NCBI GenBank assembly: GCA_964346275.1
Contig: CAYFUR010000063.1
Span: 1 to 21,041 of the forward strand
DNA length: 21,041 nucleotides
Direction: 5' to 3'
Source of the DNA: CAYFUR01 sp964346275
GTDB lineage: Bacteria > Sumerlaeota > Sumerlaeia > SLMS01
Below, one piece after another: positions 7,138 to 14,044 of the stretch. The notes beneath the pieces are model-generated. The model had not been told where the DNA came from, did no database searches, and worked only from the letters and a program-made list of their open reading frames with translations. Every line of letters starts with the position of its first letter. Within the stretch, counting starts at the first letter, position 1. Position numbers and translations under genes: made by a program.

Positions 7138-7269
7138 CTAGAGGAAAAGCGCCACGCTGCTGATCGCGGCCAGAATCAATCCAACAATCCATGCCACGTT
7201 CATACGATCGGCAGCGGTTTGAGCCCGGCGCTTCAGTTCGTCCTGGGGATCCCCGATGGTTTTGCTCAT
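7138..7269 (-). CDS. Small single-pass membrane protein (43 aa) between rne and nadK
   Basis: ATG at 7269, stop TAG at 7138-7140, giving 43 codons. A clear AAGGA ribosome site lies about seven bases before the ATG. Residues 1-24 are polar and charged (SKTIGDPQDELKRRAQTAAD) and residues 25-43 are one continuous hydrophobic segment (VAWIVGLILAAISSVALFL), so a cytoplasmic N-terminal tail anchored by a C-terminal transmembrane helix is predicted. The layout of good start signal, charged segment and helix ending right at the stop codon argues for a real gene and against a chance frame. It lies 113 bp after rne and 53 bp before nadK on the same strand, suggesting co-transcription. I recognise no family; function unknown. 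Confidence 0.7.
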   Translation of the reverse strand: MSKTIGDPQDELKRRAQTAADRMNVAWIVGLILAAISSVALFL

Positions 7270-7299
7270 GTTGTGTTTCCTTGCCATTCAAACAATGTT

Positions 7300-7315
7300 G
7301 GCGAGTGAACTCGCC
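7300..7315 (-). repeat. Hairpin downstream of rne
   Basis: A perfect 6-bp stem GGCGAG/CTCGCC with a 4-nt loop lies 67 bp after the rne stop and 31 bp before the small-protein ATG on the minus strand. It is followed on that strand by AACATTGTTTG, only weakly U-rich. It may be an attenuator or an RNA-processing site between rne and the small gene; too weak to call a terminator. Confidence 0.35.
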
Positions 7316-7382
7316 CCCTTCCGCAGGCGAGAGAAAGCACAACTCCCCCGCCGGATCAAGAGAGGAGGCAGCGCCTCGCCTC

Positions 7383-10190
7383 TTATTCGCTGCTTTCCCC
7401 GGTGGTCTTCTTCCGGCGGGTTGTCGTGCGCCGCCGCGTCCTAGGCTTCTCTTCCGCCGCGGTGTTGTCCTCTTTCTGTTTCGTCGTCGTGGTTCTCTTG
7501 CCGCTGGCGGTTGTTTTTTTCGCCGTGGAGGAGGAAGAGGACTTGCGCGTCGTCGTGGTGCGTTTGGGCCGTGTGGCTTTTTTCTCCACGGCTTCCCTGG
7601 CTTCTTCGCCCGCTTCCGCCACTTCGGTTTCCACCGTGCTGGCGGGTTTCTCTGCTTCTTCCGTTTTCTTGCGGGTGGTGCGGCGCCGGGCGGTTGTTTT
7701 CTTCTTCGGTTTTTCTTCCTCGGCGGCTTCCGGGGTGGCCTTTTCTGTATTCGGCACCGCCTTCTTGGGCTTTGCGGGCGTACGGCGGGTTGTTTTCCGG
7801 GCGGGTTTCTTTTCCTGGGCCTCCTCGGGAGCTGGCTCGCCGCTCAGCGTCTTCAACTCCTCTTCGATCTTATCGAGGACGGACCCGAGATGTTCCCGGT
7901 CTTTCTTTTCCTTGGCCGCCGATTTCCGGGGCGCGCGCCGGGCAGGCTTGTCTTCTTTCCTGGCCTTGGCGGCTTTTCTGCCGACGGGCGCTTCGCTGTC
8001 CAGTGTCTTCACCTTCTCCTCGATTTGATTCAGGAAGGATTCATAGAAATCCGCATCCGCTGATTTCCGTGCGGGGAGCTTCAGCGGAGGCAACTCGCTG
8101 GGGGCTGGCGGTGGTGCTTCGACCTGGCCCTCGGCCTTCTCATCCACCTGCTTTTCTTTTTCTTCGGCCTTGGCGATTTCCTGCTGCGCCTGATCCTGTT
8201 CGGTGCGCTTTTGCCGTCCACGCCCGCCGCGCGTACCGCGCCGCGTTTTCCTGCGCGCTCCCTCCTCTTCCGTTTCATCTTTCACGGCAGCGGGTTTTTC
8301 CTGGCTGGGAGGCTCGATTTCTTTGACCTCGGCCGTATCCGCCTCGGAAGCCGCCTCTTTCGGCTCCTTCTCCTTGTCTCCCCGCCGCCCCCTGGCCCGG
8401 CGGCGGCGCGCGCGGCGTTCCGAACTCGACTCGCGCTTGCGGCGGGCTTCCTCTTCCCGCGCCTTTTCTTCCTCGGGTTCTTCTTTTGAAACACTCGAGA
8501 CGATTGCATCCGGTTCTTTTTCAGTTTCCGGAGCGAGCGGTTCCGTGGGCTCTTCCAGGATATCGATCACCGGGGGCAGAATCCGCTCCGCGGGCTCGAC
8601 ATGTTTATCCACCAGGCGCGGCGTATCGTCGTCGGGGCGCTTCATGGGGGTGATCTGGTAGTCTTCCATGTGGAAGTCCGGATCCGCCTGATAGACGATG
8701 CGAAGCCTCTCTTCCCGCTTCATCTGCTCGAAGAAGGAGCGGAATCGGCTCGTCAGTGTATCGATCAAGCGCGGGTGGGCGGAAACGATGGCTCCATTGG
8801 TGGAGCGGTCGGTGGCGGCGGCGCGGCGCAGATCGTACTTCAGCCGGCGGAAGATCTCGTCGGCGCGCTTCACCGTGCCCGTGCCCTTGCAGTAGGGGCA
8901 TTCGGAAAACACCTGGTTTTTCAGGCTCATGCGCTTGCGCTTGCGCGTCAGCACCAGCAGGCCAAACTCGCCGATGCGCGCGCTGATCGCCGTTTTCGCG
9001 CGGTCGCGGCGCAGTTGGCGCTTCATCTCCTCCACCACGCGATCCTGGTTCGCCCGCGACAGCATATCGATAAAGTCGATCACGATAATGCCGCCGATAT
9101 CGCGCAGGCGAATCTGGCGCGCCACGGCTTCGCAGGCTTCGATATTCGTTTTCAGGCTCGTCTTTTCCTGCTCGCTTTTTCCGGTGAAGCGCCCGGTGTT
9201 GATATCGATCGCCGTCAGCGCTTCCATCTCGTCAATGACCAGAGAGCCGCCGCTCTTCAGCCAGTATTTATTGTCCAGGGCCTTATCAATCTGGCTTTCG
9301 ACGTCATAATACTCGAAAAGATTATCGATCCCATCGTAAACCTTCACCCGGTCGCGCTTTTCCGGCATCATTTCGTCGAGTTGCTCGGCCACATCGCGAG
9401 CATCGTTCGCATCGTCGCAGATCACTTCGTCGAAATCCGCGGGGAAGGCATCACGCACCAGGCGGACGATCAACTTGTGGTCGTTGCTCAAAAGGCCCGG
9501 CCCGCCGAGGCGTTTATAGGTGGAGAGAATATTCGCCCACTGGCGCTTGAGGTTGTCGGCGTCGCGGCGCAGGGCTTCCTCATCCTGTTCCAATCCGACC
9601 GTGCGCACGATAAATGAATAATCCTGGGTTTTCAGGCTGGAGAGAAGCTTTTTCAGCCGGTAGCGCTCCTGGCCAGTGGCGATCTTGCGCGAGACGCCCC
9701 CCTCCTGGCTGGGAAAGGGCAGCATGACCAGATAGCGTCCGGCAAGGGCCAGGTTCGACGTGACGCGGGGCGCCTTGCCACTGATCTCGTCCTTCAAAAC
9801 CTGGACGATGATGTCGTCGCCCCGTTTGACCGGAGAGGCCGCCTGAGGGGCGCGCGGGTCCTGGCGAGGCCGGCGCCCTTTTTTCTCGATGCGGCCGGGA
9901 ATCGAGGTCTTGGAGGCCTTGCGCACCGCATCGGCTTGATCGTCTTCGGAAAGGACGAGGGCCTCGGGGCGAATATCCATAAAGTGGAGGAACATGTTGC
10001 GCTCGAGGCCGACATCCACAAAGACGGCCTGGAGCCCGGGCACCACGTCCTGGACTTTTCCCCGGTAAAGGTTGTTTACGATGGTCTGTTCGTCGAATTT
10101 TTCGGTGTGAAGTTCAACCAGTTGCTGATTCTCGAGAAAGGCAACGCGAACTTCGCACTCCTCGCGGTTAATGAGGATGCGATACGCCAT
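7383..10190 (-). CDS. rne: Ribonuclease E/G family endoribonuclease with long disordered C-terminal tail
   Basis: RNase E/G cleaves single-stranded RNA in mRNA decay and rRNA/tRNA processing. The N-terminal half has the family layout: an RNase-H-like/S1 start (YRILINREECEVRVAFLEN, NNLYRGKVQDVVPGLQAVFV) with a low-complexity insertion inside S1 near 90-120, the catalytic block AIDINTGRFTGK (Asp329), VIDFIDM with the second acidic site, ISARIGEFGLLVLTRKR, and the Zn-link CPYCKGTG (Cys431, Cys434). From about residue 520 to 935 the protein is low complexity, rich in Lys, Arg, Glu, Ala and Thr, like the scaffold region of degradosome-forming RNase E. Inside it, residues 716-735 and 768-787 are two copies of one amphipathic motif. 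The last 120 residues are Arg/Lys/Thr repeats likely to bind RNA. The ATG at 10190 has AAGGA 13 bases upstream. RNase G, which lacks a tail, is less likely given 935 residues. Confidence 0.93.
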   Translation of the reverse strand: MAYRILINREECEVRVAFLENQQLVELHTEKFDEQTIVNNLYRGKVQDVVPGLQAVFVDVGLERNMFLHFMDIRPEALVLSEDDQADAVRKASKTSIPGRIEKKGRRPRQDPRAPQAASPVKRGDDIIVQVLKDEISGKAPRVTSNLALAGRYLVMLPFPSQEGGVSRKIATGQERYRLKKLLSSLKTQDYSFIVRTVGLEQDEEALRRDADNLKRQWANILSTYKRLGGPGLLSNDHKLIVRLVRDAFPADFDEVICDDANDARDVAEQLDEMMPEKRDRVKVYDGIDNLFEYYDVESQIDKALDNKYWLKSGGSLVIDEMEALTAIDINTGRFTGKSEQEKTSLKTNIEACEAVARQIRLRDIGGIIVIDFIDMLSRANQDRVVEEMKRQLRRDRAKTAISARIGEFGLLVLTRKRKRMSLKNQVFSECPYCKGTGTVKRADEIFRRLKYDLRRAAATDRSTNGAIVSAHPRLIDTLTSRFRSFFEQMKREERLRIVYQADPDFHMEDYQITPMKRPDDDTPRLVDKHVEPAERILPPVIDILEEPTEPLAPETEKEPDAIVSSVSKEEPEEEKAREEEARRKRESSSERRARRRRARGRRGDKEKEPKEAASEADTAEVKEIEPPSQEKPAAVKDETEEEGARRKTRRGTRGGRGRQKRTEQDQAQQEIAKAEEKEKQVDEKAEGQVEAPPPAPSELPPLKLPARKSADADFYESFLNQIEEKVKTLDSEAPVGRKAAKARKEDKPARRAPRKSAAKEKKDREHLGSVLDKIEEELKTLSGEPAPEEAQEKKPARKTTRRTPAKPKKAVPNTEKATPEAAEEEKPKKKTTARRRTTRKKTEEAEKPASTVETEVAEAGEEAREAVEKKATRPKRTTTTRKSSSSSTAKKTTASGKRTTTTKQKEDNTAAEEKPRTRRRTTTRRKKTTGESSE

Positions 10191-10500
10191 GTTTTCGGTG
10201 TTATCCTTGTATCTTTGGGCTATCCGGCCCTGGCGCAGCGACCTTGAAGTCTTCAGTCAGGCGCGCAGCCAGCGAAGGAGCCGTTTAAATCTCGGTAAAT
10301 CTTTCTTTTTCAGGTTTTCAACGCCCGGCGCCATGCGCTGGGCCTTGATATCATGCGGGAGCATTCCCCGCTGACATATTCTCAATTAACGGGACCGGGG
10401 TTTTGAACCTCAACCCCAAATCCACACCAGGAGATAATCTCCCTGGCCCTCAATCGGGCAACGACAAAAGTCATCTCCGGCATGAAAAGACTCCCTCCGC
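10191..10500. other. 310-bp intergenic region upstream of rne
   Basis: This stretch separates rne from the secreted-protein gene on the same strand. It holds the possible 35-codon ORF at 10257-10364, and two inverted repeats: GGGGTT/AACCCC (10397-10402 with 10412-10417) and CCAGGAGA/TCTCCCTGG with one bulged base (10427-10434 with 10438-10446). Neither has a T tract on the minus strand. I see no convincing promoter. RNase E genes elsewhere carry long structured leaders used for autoregulation, so the region deserves folding, but I see no direct resemblance to the E. coli hp2/hp3 elements. Confidence 0.5.
10257..10364 (-). CDS. Possible small basic protein (35 aa) upstream of rne
   Basis: ATG at 10364, TGA at 10257-10259. 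The predicted peptide is strongly basic, with the stretch KKKDLPRFKRLLRWLRA at its end forming a plausible amphipathic helix; a second ATG lies at codon 11. The residue pattern looks protein-like, but the GGGG before the ATG is directly adjacent, which is poor spacing for a ribosome site, and the frame is closed by a TAA eight codons before the ATG (a TTG immediately after it is another potential start). It ends 66 bp before the rne ATG. It could be a leader peptide, a small protein, or chance. Confidence 0.3.
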   Translation of the reverse strand: MLPHDIKAQRMAPGVENLKKKDLPRFKRLLRWLRA

Positions 10501-11166
10501 CTATCGCGCCCGGTCCCGCAGCTTCTCCATCAGATCCCGCTCCGCCTCCGCTTTTTCCGCAAGAAATTCGTAGCGCCCCCGGGGCACAAAGCGCTGAATC
10601 TCGTAGACTTCTTCGTGAACCACCTCGGGGTAATCCACGCGCCAGACCCTTCGCCGCAGGCGATACCGTCCGGGCTCCACCTGGAAACTCTCCATCGACT
10701 CCGGCCCGTGATAGAAGACCCAATCCGCACCCGTTTCTTCCGATTTCAGGCGATATTCCGTCCGGAGATGGCTATAGGGCGTCTCGATCTGAACGAGAGA
10801 AGATTGGGCAAGCGCAGGGTCAATGGTCGTGCCACGGAATGTGAAGGCGGGGCGGTCCATCCGGGCGCGATCGCGCTCGGTCGTGGTGATCAAGAGAGGA
10901 AGCCGCGGCAGGGGGGGGACAGGCGTTTCCGGCTCGGTTTCTTCAGCGGGCTGGGGAGGAAGGCGCCAAGCCGAAGTATCGGGGATGACGATCAATGGCC
11001 CGCCAGGATCGAAGCGCCCGGGTCCGATCAATTGGGCGGAGGAACTGCCCGGCCTTGCCTCGAAAATGTCACCTAATTCCAGTGTGGGACTCGAGGGCGT
11101 CTGTGAGAGAACCACAGCGGGGAGAACGAGGCAGAAAAGGGAAAAGAGGAAACTCGTCCGCTTCAT
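10501..11166 (-). CDS. Secreted/periplasmic hypothetical protein with signal peptide
   Basis: A 221-residue protein with a clear Sec signal peptide: MKRTSFLFSLFCLVLPAVVL has a positive N-terminus and hydrophobic core, with a likely cleavage site near VLSQT. The mature part starts with a Pro/Ser-rich, low-complexity segment with many Pro and Glu residues (up to about residue 90), then a beta-rich domain (YRLKSEETGADWVFYHGP, RYRLRRRVWRVDYPEVVHEE) and a C-terminal charged helix (FLAEKAEAERDLMEKLRD). I chose the ATG at 11166 because it begins the signal peptide; a GTG at 11193 would add nine residues ahead of it. No family recognised. It is divergent from the PilT-like gene (98-bp spacer) and could be co-regulated with it, but a pilus role is only a guess. 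Confidence 0.75.
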   Translation of the reverse strand: MKRTSFLFSLFCLVLPAVVLSQTPSSPTLELGDIFEARPGSSSAQLIGPGRFDPGGPLIVIPDTSAWRLPPQPAEETEPETPVPPLPRLPLLITTTERDRARMDRPAFTFRGTTIDPALAQSSLVQIETPYSHLRTEYRLKSEETGADWVFYHGPESMESFQVEPGRYRLRRRVWRVDYPEVVHEEVYEIQRFVPRGRYEFLAEKAEAERDLMEKLRDRAR

Positions 11167-11264
11167 GGATAAGGTGCTTTCGAGCAGAATCACTTGCGTT
11201 TTATCGGGAGCAGCCCTAAGGGAAGTCTTCCAGTCGAAATTATTGCCGCATGAAAGGGCATCCG

Positions 11265-12803
11265 ATGCATATTGATGATCTGCTGCGTGAAGCCTCTCAG
11301 AGGCAAGCTTCAGATTTATATTTGTGTGCGGGAGCTGTTCCCTGCATCAGCGTTGAAGGAGTGTATTACGCCGTGCAGTCCGCCGAGGGCCAGCGCCTTT
11401 CTCCGGAAACGACCATGGAGCTGGCGCACCAGGTCATGAACAAGAAGCAGTGGGAAGACTTCAAGGAAGAGCTTGAGGCAAACCTCGCCTACATGGCCGA
11501 AGGGTGCGGCCGGTTTCGCGTGAACGCCTTCTGGCAACGCGGCTCGGTGGCGCTCGTCTGCCGGCGCGTCGAGATGAAAATCCCGACCCTGCGCCAGCTC
11601 GGCCTTCCCCCTAATTTGCGAAACATCGCCCTGGCCGACCGGGGCATCGTTCTCGTCACTGGCTCTACCGGCAGCGGCAAGTCCACCACACTGGCCTCGA
11701 TGATTGATTACCGGGCGCACTTGCGCACGGGCCATATTGTCACCATCGAGGATCCCGTGGAATTCATCTATACACACCGGCGCTCCATTGTCACGCAACG
11801 CGAAGTCGGTATAGACACCGCCAGCTTCCACGAAGCCCTCAAAAACTCGCTCCGCCAGGCCCCGCAAGTGATTTGCCTCGGCGAGATGCGCGACGCGGAA
11901 ACGGTGCAGTTTGCCATGCATGCCTCGGAAACCGGACACCTTGTGCTGGCCACGCTGCACTCCACCAACGCGGTCCTGGCTATCGAACGCATTCTGAACT
12001 TCTATCCAGGGCACATGCAGGAACAAATGCAGAAGCAGCTTGCCCTGAACCTCAAAGCGGTCATTTGCCAGCGGCTGGTTCACGGCGTGAAAGGCGGCCG
12101 CCACGCGGCAACGGAACTGCTCATCGATACGCCCCGCATTCGCGATCTCATTGGCAAGGGCCAGTTGGGCAGCGTCAAAGAAGCTCTCTCGGCGGAAAAC
12201 CAGGAAGGCGTCCACAATTTCGACCGCTCTCTTTACAAGCTCTGCAAACAAAAGAAGATCACCCACGAAGAAGCGCTTCAGGCCGCTGAATCCGCCAACG
12301 ATCTTCAGCTCAAATTCCGCGGAATCGGAATCGCTCCCGGCTCCTCCTGGGAAGACATCAGCGATCCTTGGCAGCAAATCGGCGATGATTTCGAACTCCC
12401 CGCCGGGATGACGAAGTTTGCCAAGAAAGACCGATTGGAAAAAAAGAAGGAGAATTACTCGAACGAGGACGTCCCGAAACTTTCGGGCTACGGCAAGAGC
12501 ATGCATCTGTCCCAAGATGAGCGGAGAATACCGGGAGGAGAACGGCCAGAAGAATCCCGCGGCCCGAATCCCGAACGGTCTCCAAGCGCTCCCCGCCGCC
12601 CCGAGGCGCCACCGGCCGCGCCTCCCCGGGCAGCCGCTCCGAAGGCTCCCCCGGGCACAGAGCAACCAGGCGCCGGGCCCCCTCCGCCAACTGCGCCGCC
12701 TCATCCCCCGGACGTTCCGAAACAGGAAGACCACGAGGCATCGCGAAAGTATAAAATCTTTCATGCACCGCGCCCCGGCGACATCGACGAGGAATTGGAT
12801 TAA
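11265..12803 (+). CDS. PilT/PilU-type type IV pilus retraction ATPase with Pro-rich tail
   Basis: Residues 1-355 form a PilT-like hexameric ATPase of the GspE/VirB11 superfamily: N-terminal PAS-like domain (ASDLYLCAGAVPCISVEG), Walker A GSTGSGKST (133-141), Asp box IVTIEDPVEFIY (158-169), Walker B VICLGEMRD (202-210) and His box HLVLATLHSTN (225-235), then the C-terminal helix ending NDLQLKFRGIG. These motors power pilus retraction and twitching at the inner membrane. The protein has 512 residues against 345-380 usual: residues about 356-512 add a charged segment, a Pro/Ala-rich disordered stretch (about 437-485) and a final KYKIFHAPRPGDIDEELD peptide. ATG 11265 has AAAGGG six bases upstream; the in-frame ATG at 11250 has none. 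PilT or PilU cannot be separated here. No other pilus genes lie in the window. Confidence 0.88.
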   Translation: MHIDDLLREASQRQASDLYLCAGAVPCISVEGVYYAVQSAEGQRLSPETTMELAHQVMNKKQWEDFKEELEANLAYMAEGCGRFRVNAFWQRGSVALVCRRVEMKIPTLRQLGLPPNLRNIALADRGIVLVTGSTGSGKSTTLASMIDYRAHLRTGHIVTIEDPVEFIYTHRRSIVTQREVGIDTASFHEALKNSLRQAPQVICLGEMRDAETVQFAMHASETGHLVLATLHSTNAVLAIERILNFYPGHMQEQMQKQLALNLKAVICQRLVHGVKGGRHAATELLIDTPRIRDLIGKGQLGSVKEALSAENQEGVHNFDRSLYKLCKQKKITHEEALQAAESANDLQLKFRGIGIAPGSSWEDISDPWQQIGDDFELPAGMTKFAKKDRLEKKKENYSNEDVPKLSGYGKSMHLSQDERRIPGGERPEESRGPNPERSPSAPRRPEAPPAAPPRAAAPKAPPGTEQPGAGPPPPTAPPHPPDVPKQEDHEASRKYKIFHAPRPGDIDEELD

Positions 12804-12812
12804 GAATGAGAA

Positions 12813-12849
12813 GGGCGGTCCCTCGTCTCCAGTGGCCGGAGGCCCGCCC
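12813..12849 (+). terminator. Possible terminator after the PilT-like gene
   Basis: GGGCGG (12813-12818) pairs with CCGCCC (12844-12849), with an inner CTCC/GGAG stem (12827-12830 with 12838-12841). It lies nine bases after the stop codon and is followed by CTTTGTTCTGGTTTG, a broken T-rich stretch. Reasonable position but imperfect tail. Confidence 0.4.
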
Positions 12850-12850
12850 C

Positions 12851-12870
12851 TTTGTTCTGGTTTGTTCTGG
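12851..12870. repeat. Perfect 10-bp tandem duplication
   Basis: TTTGTTCTGG occurs twice in a row directly after the candidate terminator hairpin. Probably a small slippage or duplication event; no function apparent. The rest of the 283-bp spacer up to 13086 contains A/T-rich runs (GATTTTTTGG, AAAAAAAG, CAATAAATTTTC) and no further gene that I can support. Confidence 0.6.
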
Positions 12871-13086
12871 CCGGGAAAGCGATTTTTTGGCGGAAGTAAA
12901 AAAAGTCTCTTGAACCACGGCGGCCCTTGCCCATTCTTGCATGCGGCCCGCGGGATGGGGGACGCTTTCTGTTTCGGGACTCAATAAATTTTCACCCCTT
13001 CAAGAGCCCTTGCAGAGATTTTCAGATCCTCTTTCCAAAGCAACGTATCCAGGGCAGATTTCTCAGTGAAAGAACGGGAGACCCTC

Positions 13087-14028
13087 GTGGTGGTGAACGG
13101 AAGAAAAATCGTAATCGGAGTCGACGGAGGGGGAACAAAAACTCACGGGATTCTTTACCGCGAAGATGGTAAAGTCCTGGCGGAAGGTTTTTTCCCCAGC
13201 TCCAATCCCCACTCCAATCCCGAACCAAAAGTTCGCGACGCGCTCCACACGCTCATCACGACGCTCCTGAAGGACGGGGGTCTGGAAATTGAGAATGTCG
13301 ATGGCATCTGCCTCGGCATGGCCGGGTGCGACCGGCCCGCGGATAAAGGGCTGATCGAGAAAATCGTCCGGGAAAAGGTCGGCCAGGACACGAACCTCCT
13401 CATCGACAATGACGCCGTCGTCGCCATTACCGCGGTGCTCAACCGGCTTCACGGGATTCTGGTGATCGCCGGAACGGGCTCCATCTGTTTTGGTTTCCAC
13501 GAAGCGCGCGACGAGCGCCGCCGCTGCGGGGGCTGGGGACACCTCATTGCCGATGAAGGATCGGGCTACCTGATCGGGCTCTCGGCGATTCGCGCCATCA
13601 TGCGATCCTTTGACGGACGCCAGCAATCCACCAGCCTGACCGGCGTGATCCTCGAAGAACTCAACCTCAACTCGCCCACGGACTTGATCGGGTGGACTTA
13701 TGTCGCCGGTAACGGAAAAATGGAAGTTGCCGCGCTTGCCCGCTTCGTCCACGAAGAAGCAGGCAAGGGCGATCCTGTCGCGAGCGAGATTCTCAATACC
13801 CAGGCGGATCTCCTCCTGGAAATCATCGAGCCCGTCTATCGCGGCCTCTTCTCGGACGAAAAAGAGCCTACGCCAATCGCCCTTTGGGGCGGCAACCTGA
13901 TCCACGCCAAGCCTTACCAGCAGCGGGTGCTTGACCTGCTGGCAAAATCCGACATGAACGTGGAACCGGTGATCCGCGAAGAAAAGGCTGTTGTCGGAGC
14001 AGCGAAATACATGCTGCGGAACTTGTAA
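13087..14028 (+). CDS. BadF/BadG/BcrA/BcrD ATPase-family kinase, N-acetylglucosamine-kinase-like
   Basis: A 313-residue ASKHA-fold protein (PF01869). Motifs: phosphate-1 GVDGGGTKTHGIL (11-23), the LLIDNDAVVAI region (Asp107, Asp109), phosphate-2 IAGTGSICFGF (127-137), GGWGHLIADEGSGYLIG (148-164) and the adenosine motif ALWGGNLIHA near the C-terminus. The GWGxxxxDEGSG string is characteristic of eukaryote-type N-acetylglucosamine kinases and their bacterial relatives, which phosphorylate GlcNAc at C6 in amino-sugar salvage or cell-wall recycling. GlcNAc or GlcN as substrate is inferred; the archaeal/benzoyl-CoA activator branch is excluded because no Cys cluster is present. Start: GTG 13087 has GGGAG six bases upstream; GTG 13066 is an alternative adding seven residues. 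It ends 16 bp before the glycosyltransferase start, so the two are likely one operon. Confidence 0.82.
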   Translation: MVVNGRKIVIGVDGGGTKTHGILYREDGKVLAEGFFPSSNPHSNPEPKVRDALHTLITTLLKDGGLEIENVDGICLGMAGCDRPADKGLIEKIVREKVGQDTNLLIDNDAVVAITAVLNRLHGILVIAGTGSICFGFHEARDERRRCGGWGHLIADEGSGYLIGLSAIRAIMRSFDGRQQSTSLTGVILEELNLNSPTDLIGWTYVAGNGKMEVAALARFVHEEAGKGDPVASEILNTQADLLLEIIEPVYRGLFSDEKEPTPIALWGGNLIHAKPYQQRVLDLLAKSDMNVEPVIREEKAVVGAAKYMLRNL

Positions 14029-14044
14029 TCCTACGGAGAGCGCC

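Noticed and set aside
7088..7342. 84-codon - strand frame overlapping the small membrane protein
   Set aside because: It is the alternative frame of the 43-aa gene; it lacks a ribosome site and its composition is not protein-like, whereas the 43-aa frame has AAGGA and a clean transmembrane helix.
7400..8500. Repetitive low-complexity DNA considered as a tandem-repeat or CRISPR-like locus
   Set aside because: The repetition is from Lys/Arg/Glu codons in the RNase E tail; units are irregular and in frame, with no spacer structure.
8601..9617. 338-codon + strand frame within rne
   Set aside because: Antisense to the catalytic core of RNase E, which is certain from DINTGRF and CPYCKGTG.
11316..12764. 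482-codon frame antisense to the PilT-like gene
   Set aside because: Walker A, Walker B and His boxes are all on the + strand; the antisense frame has no start signal or domain.
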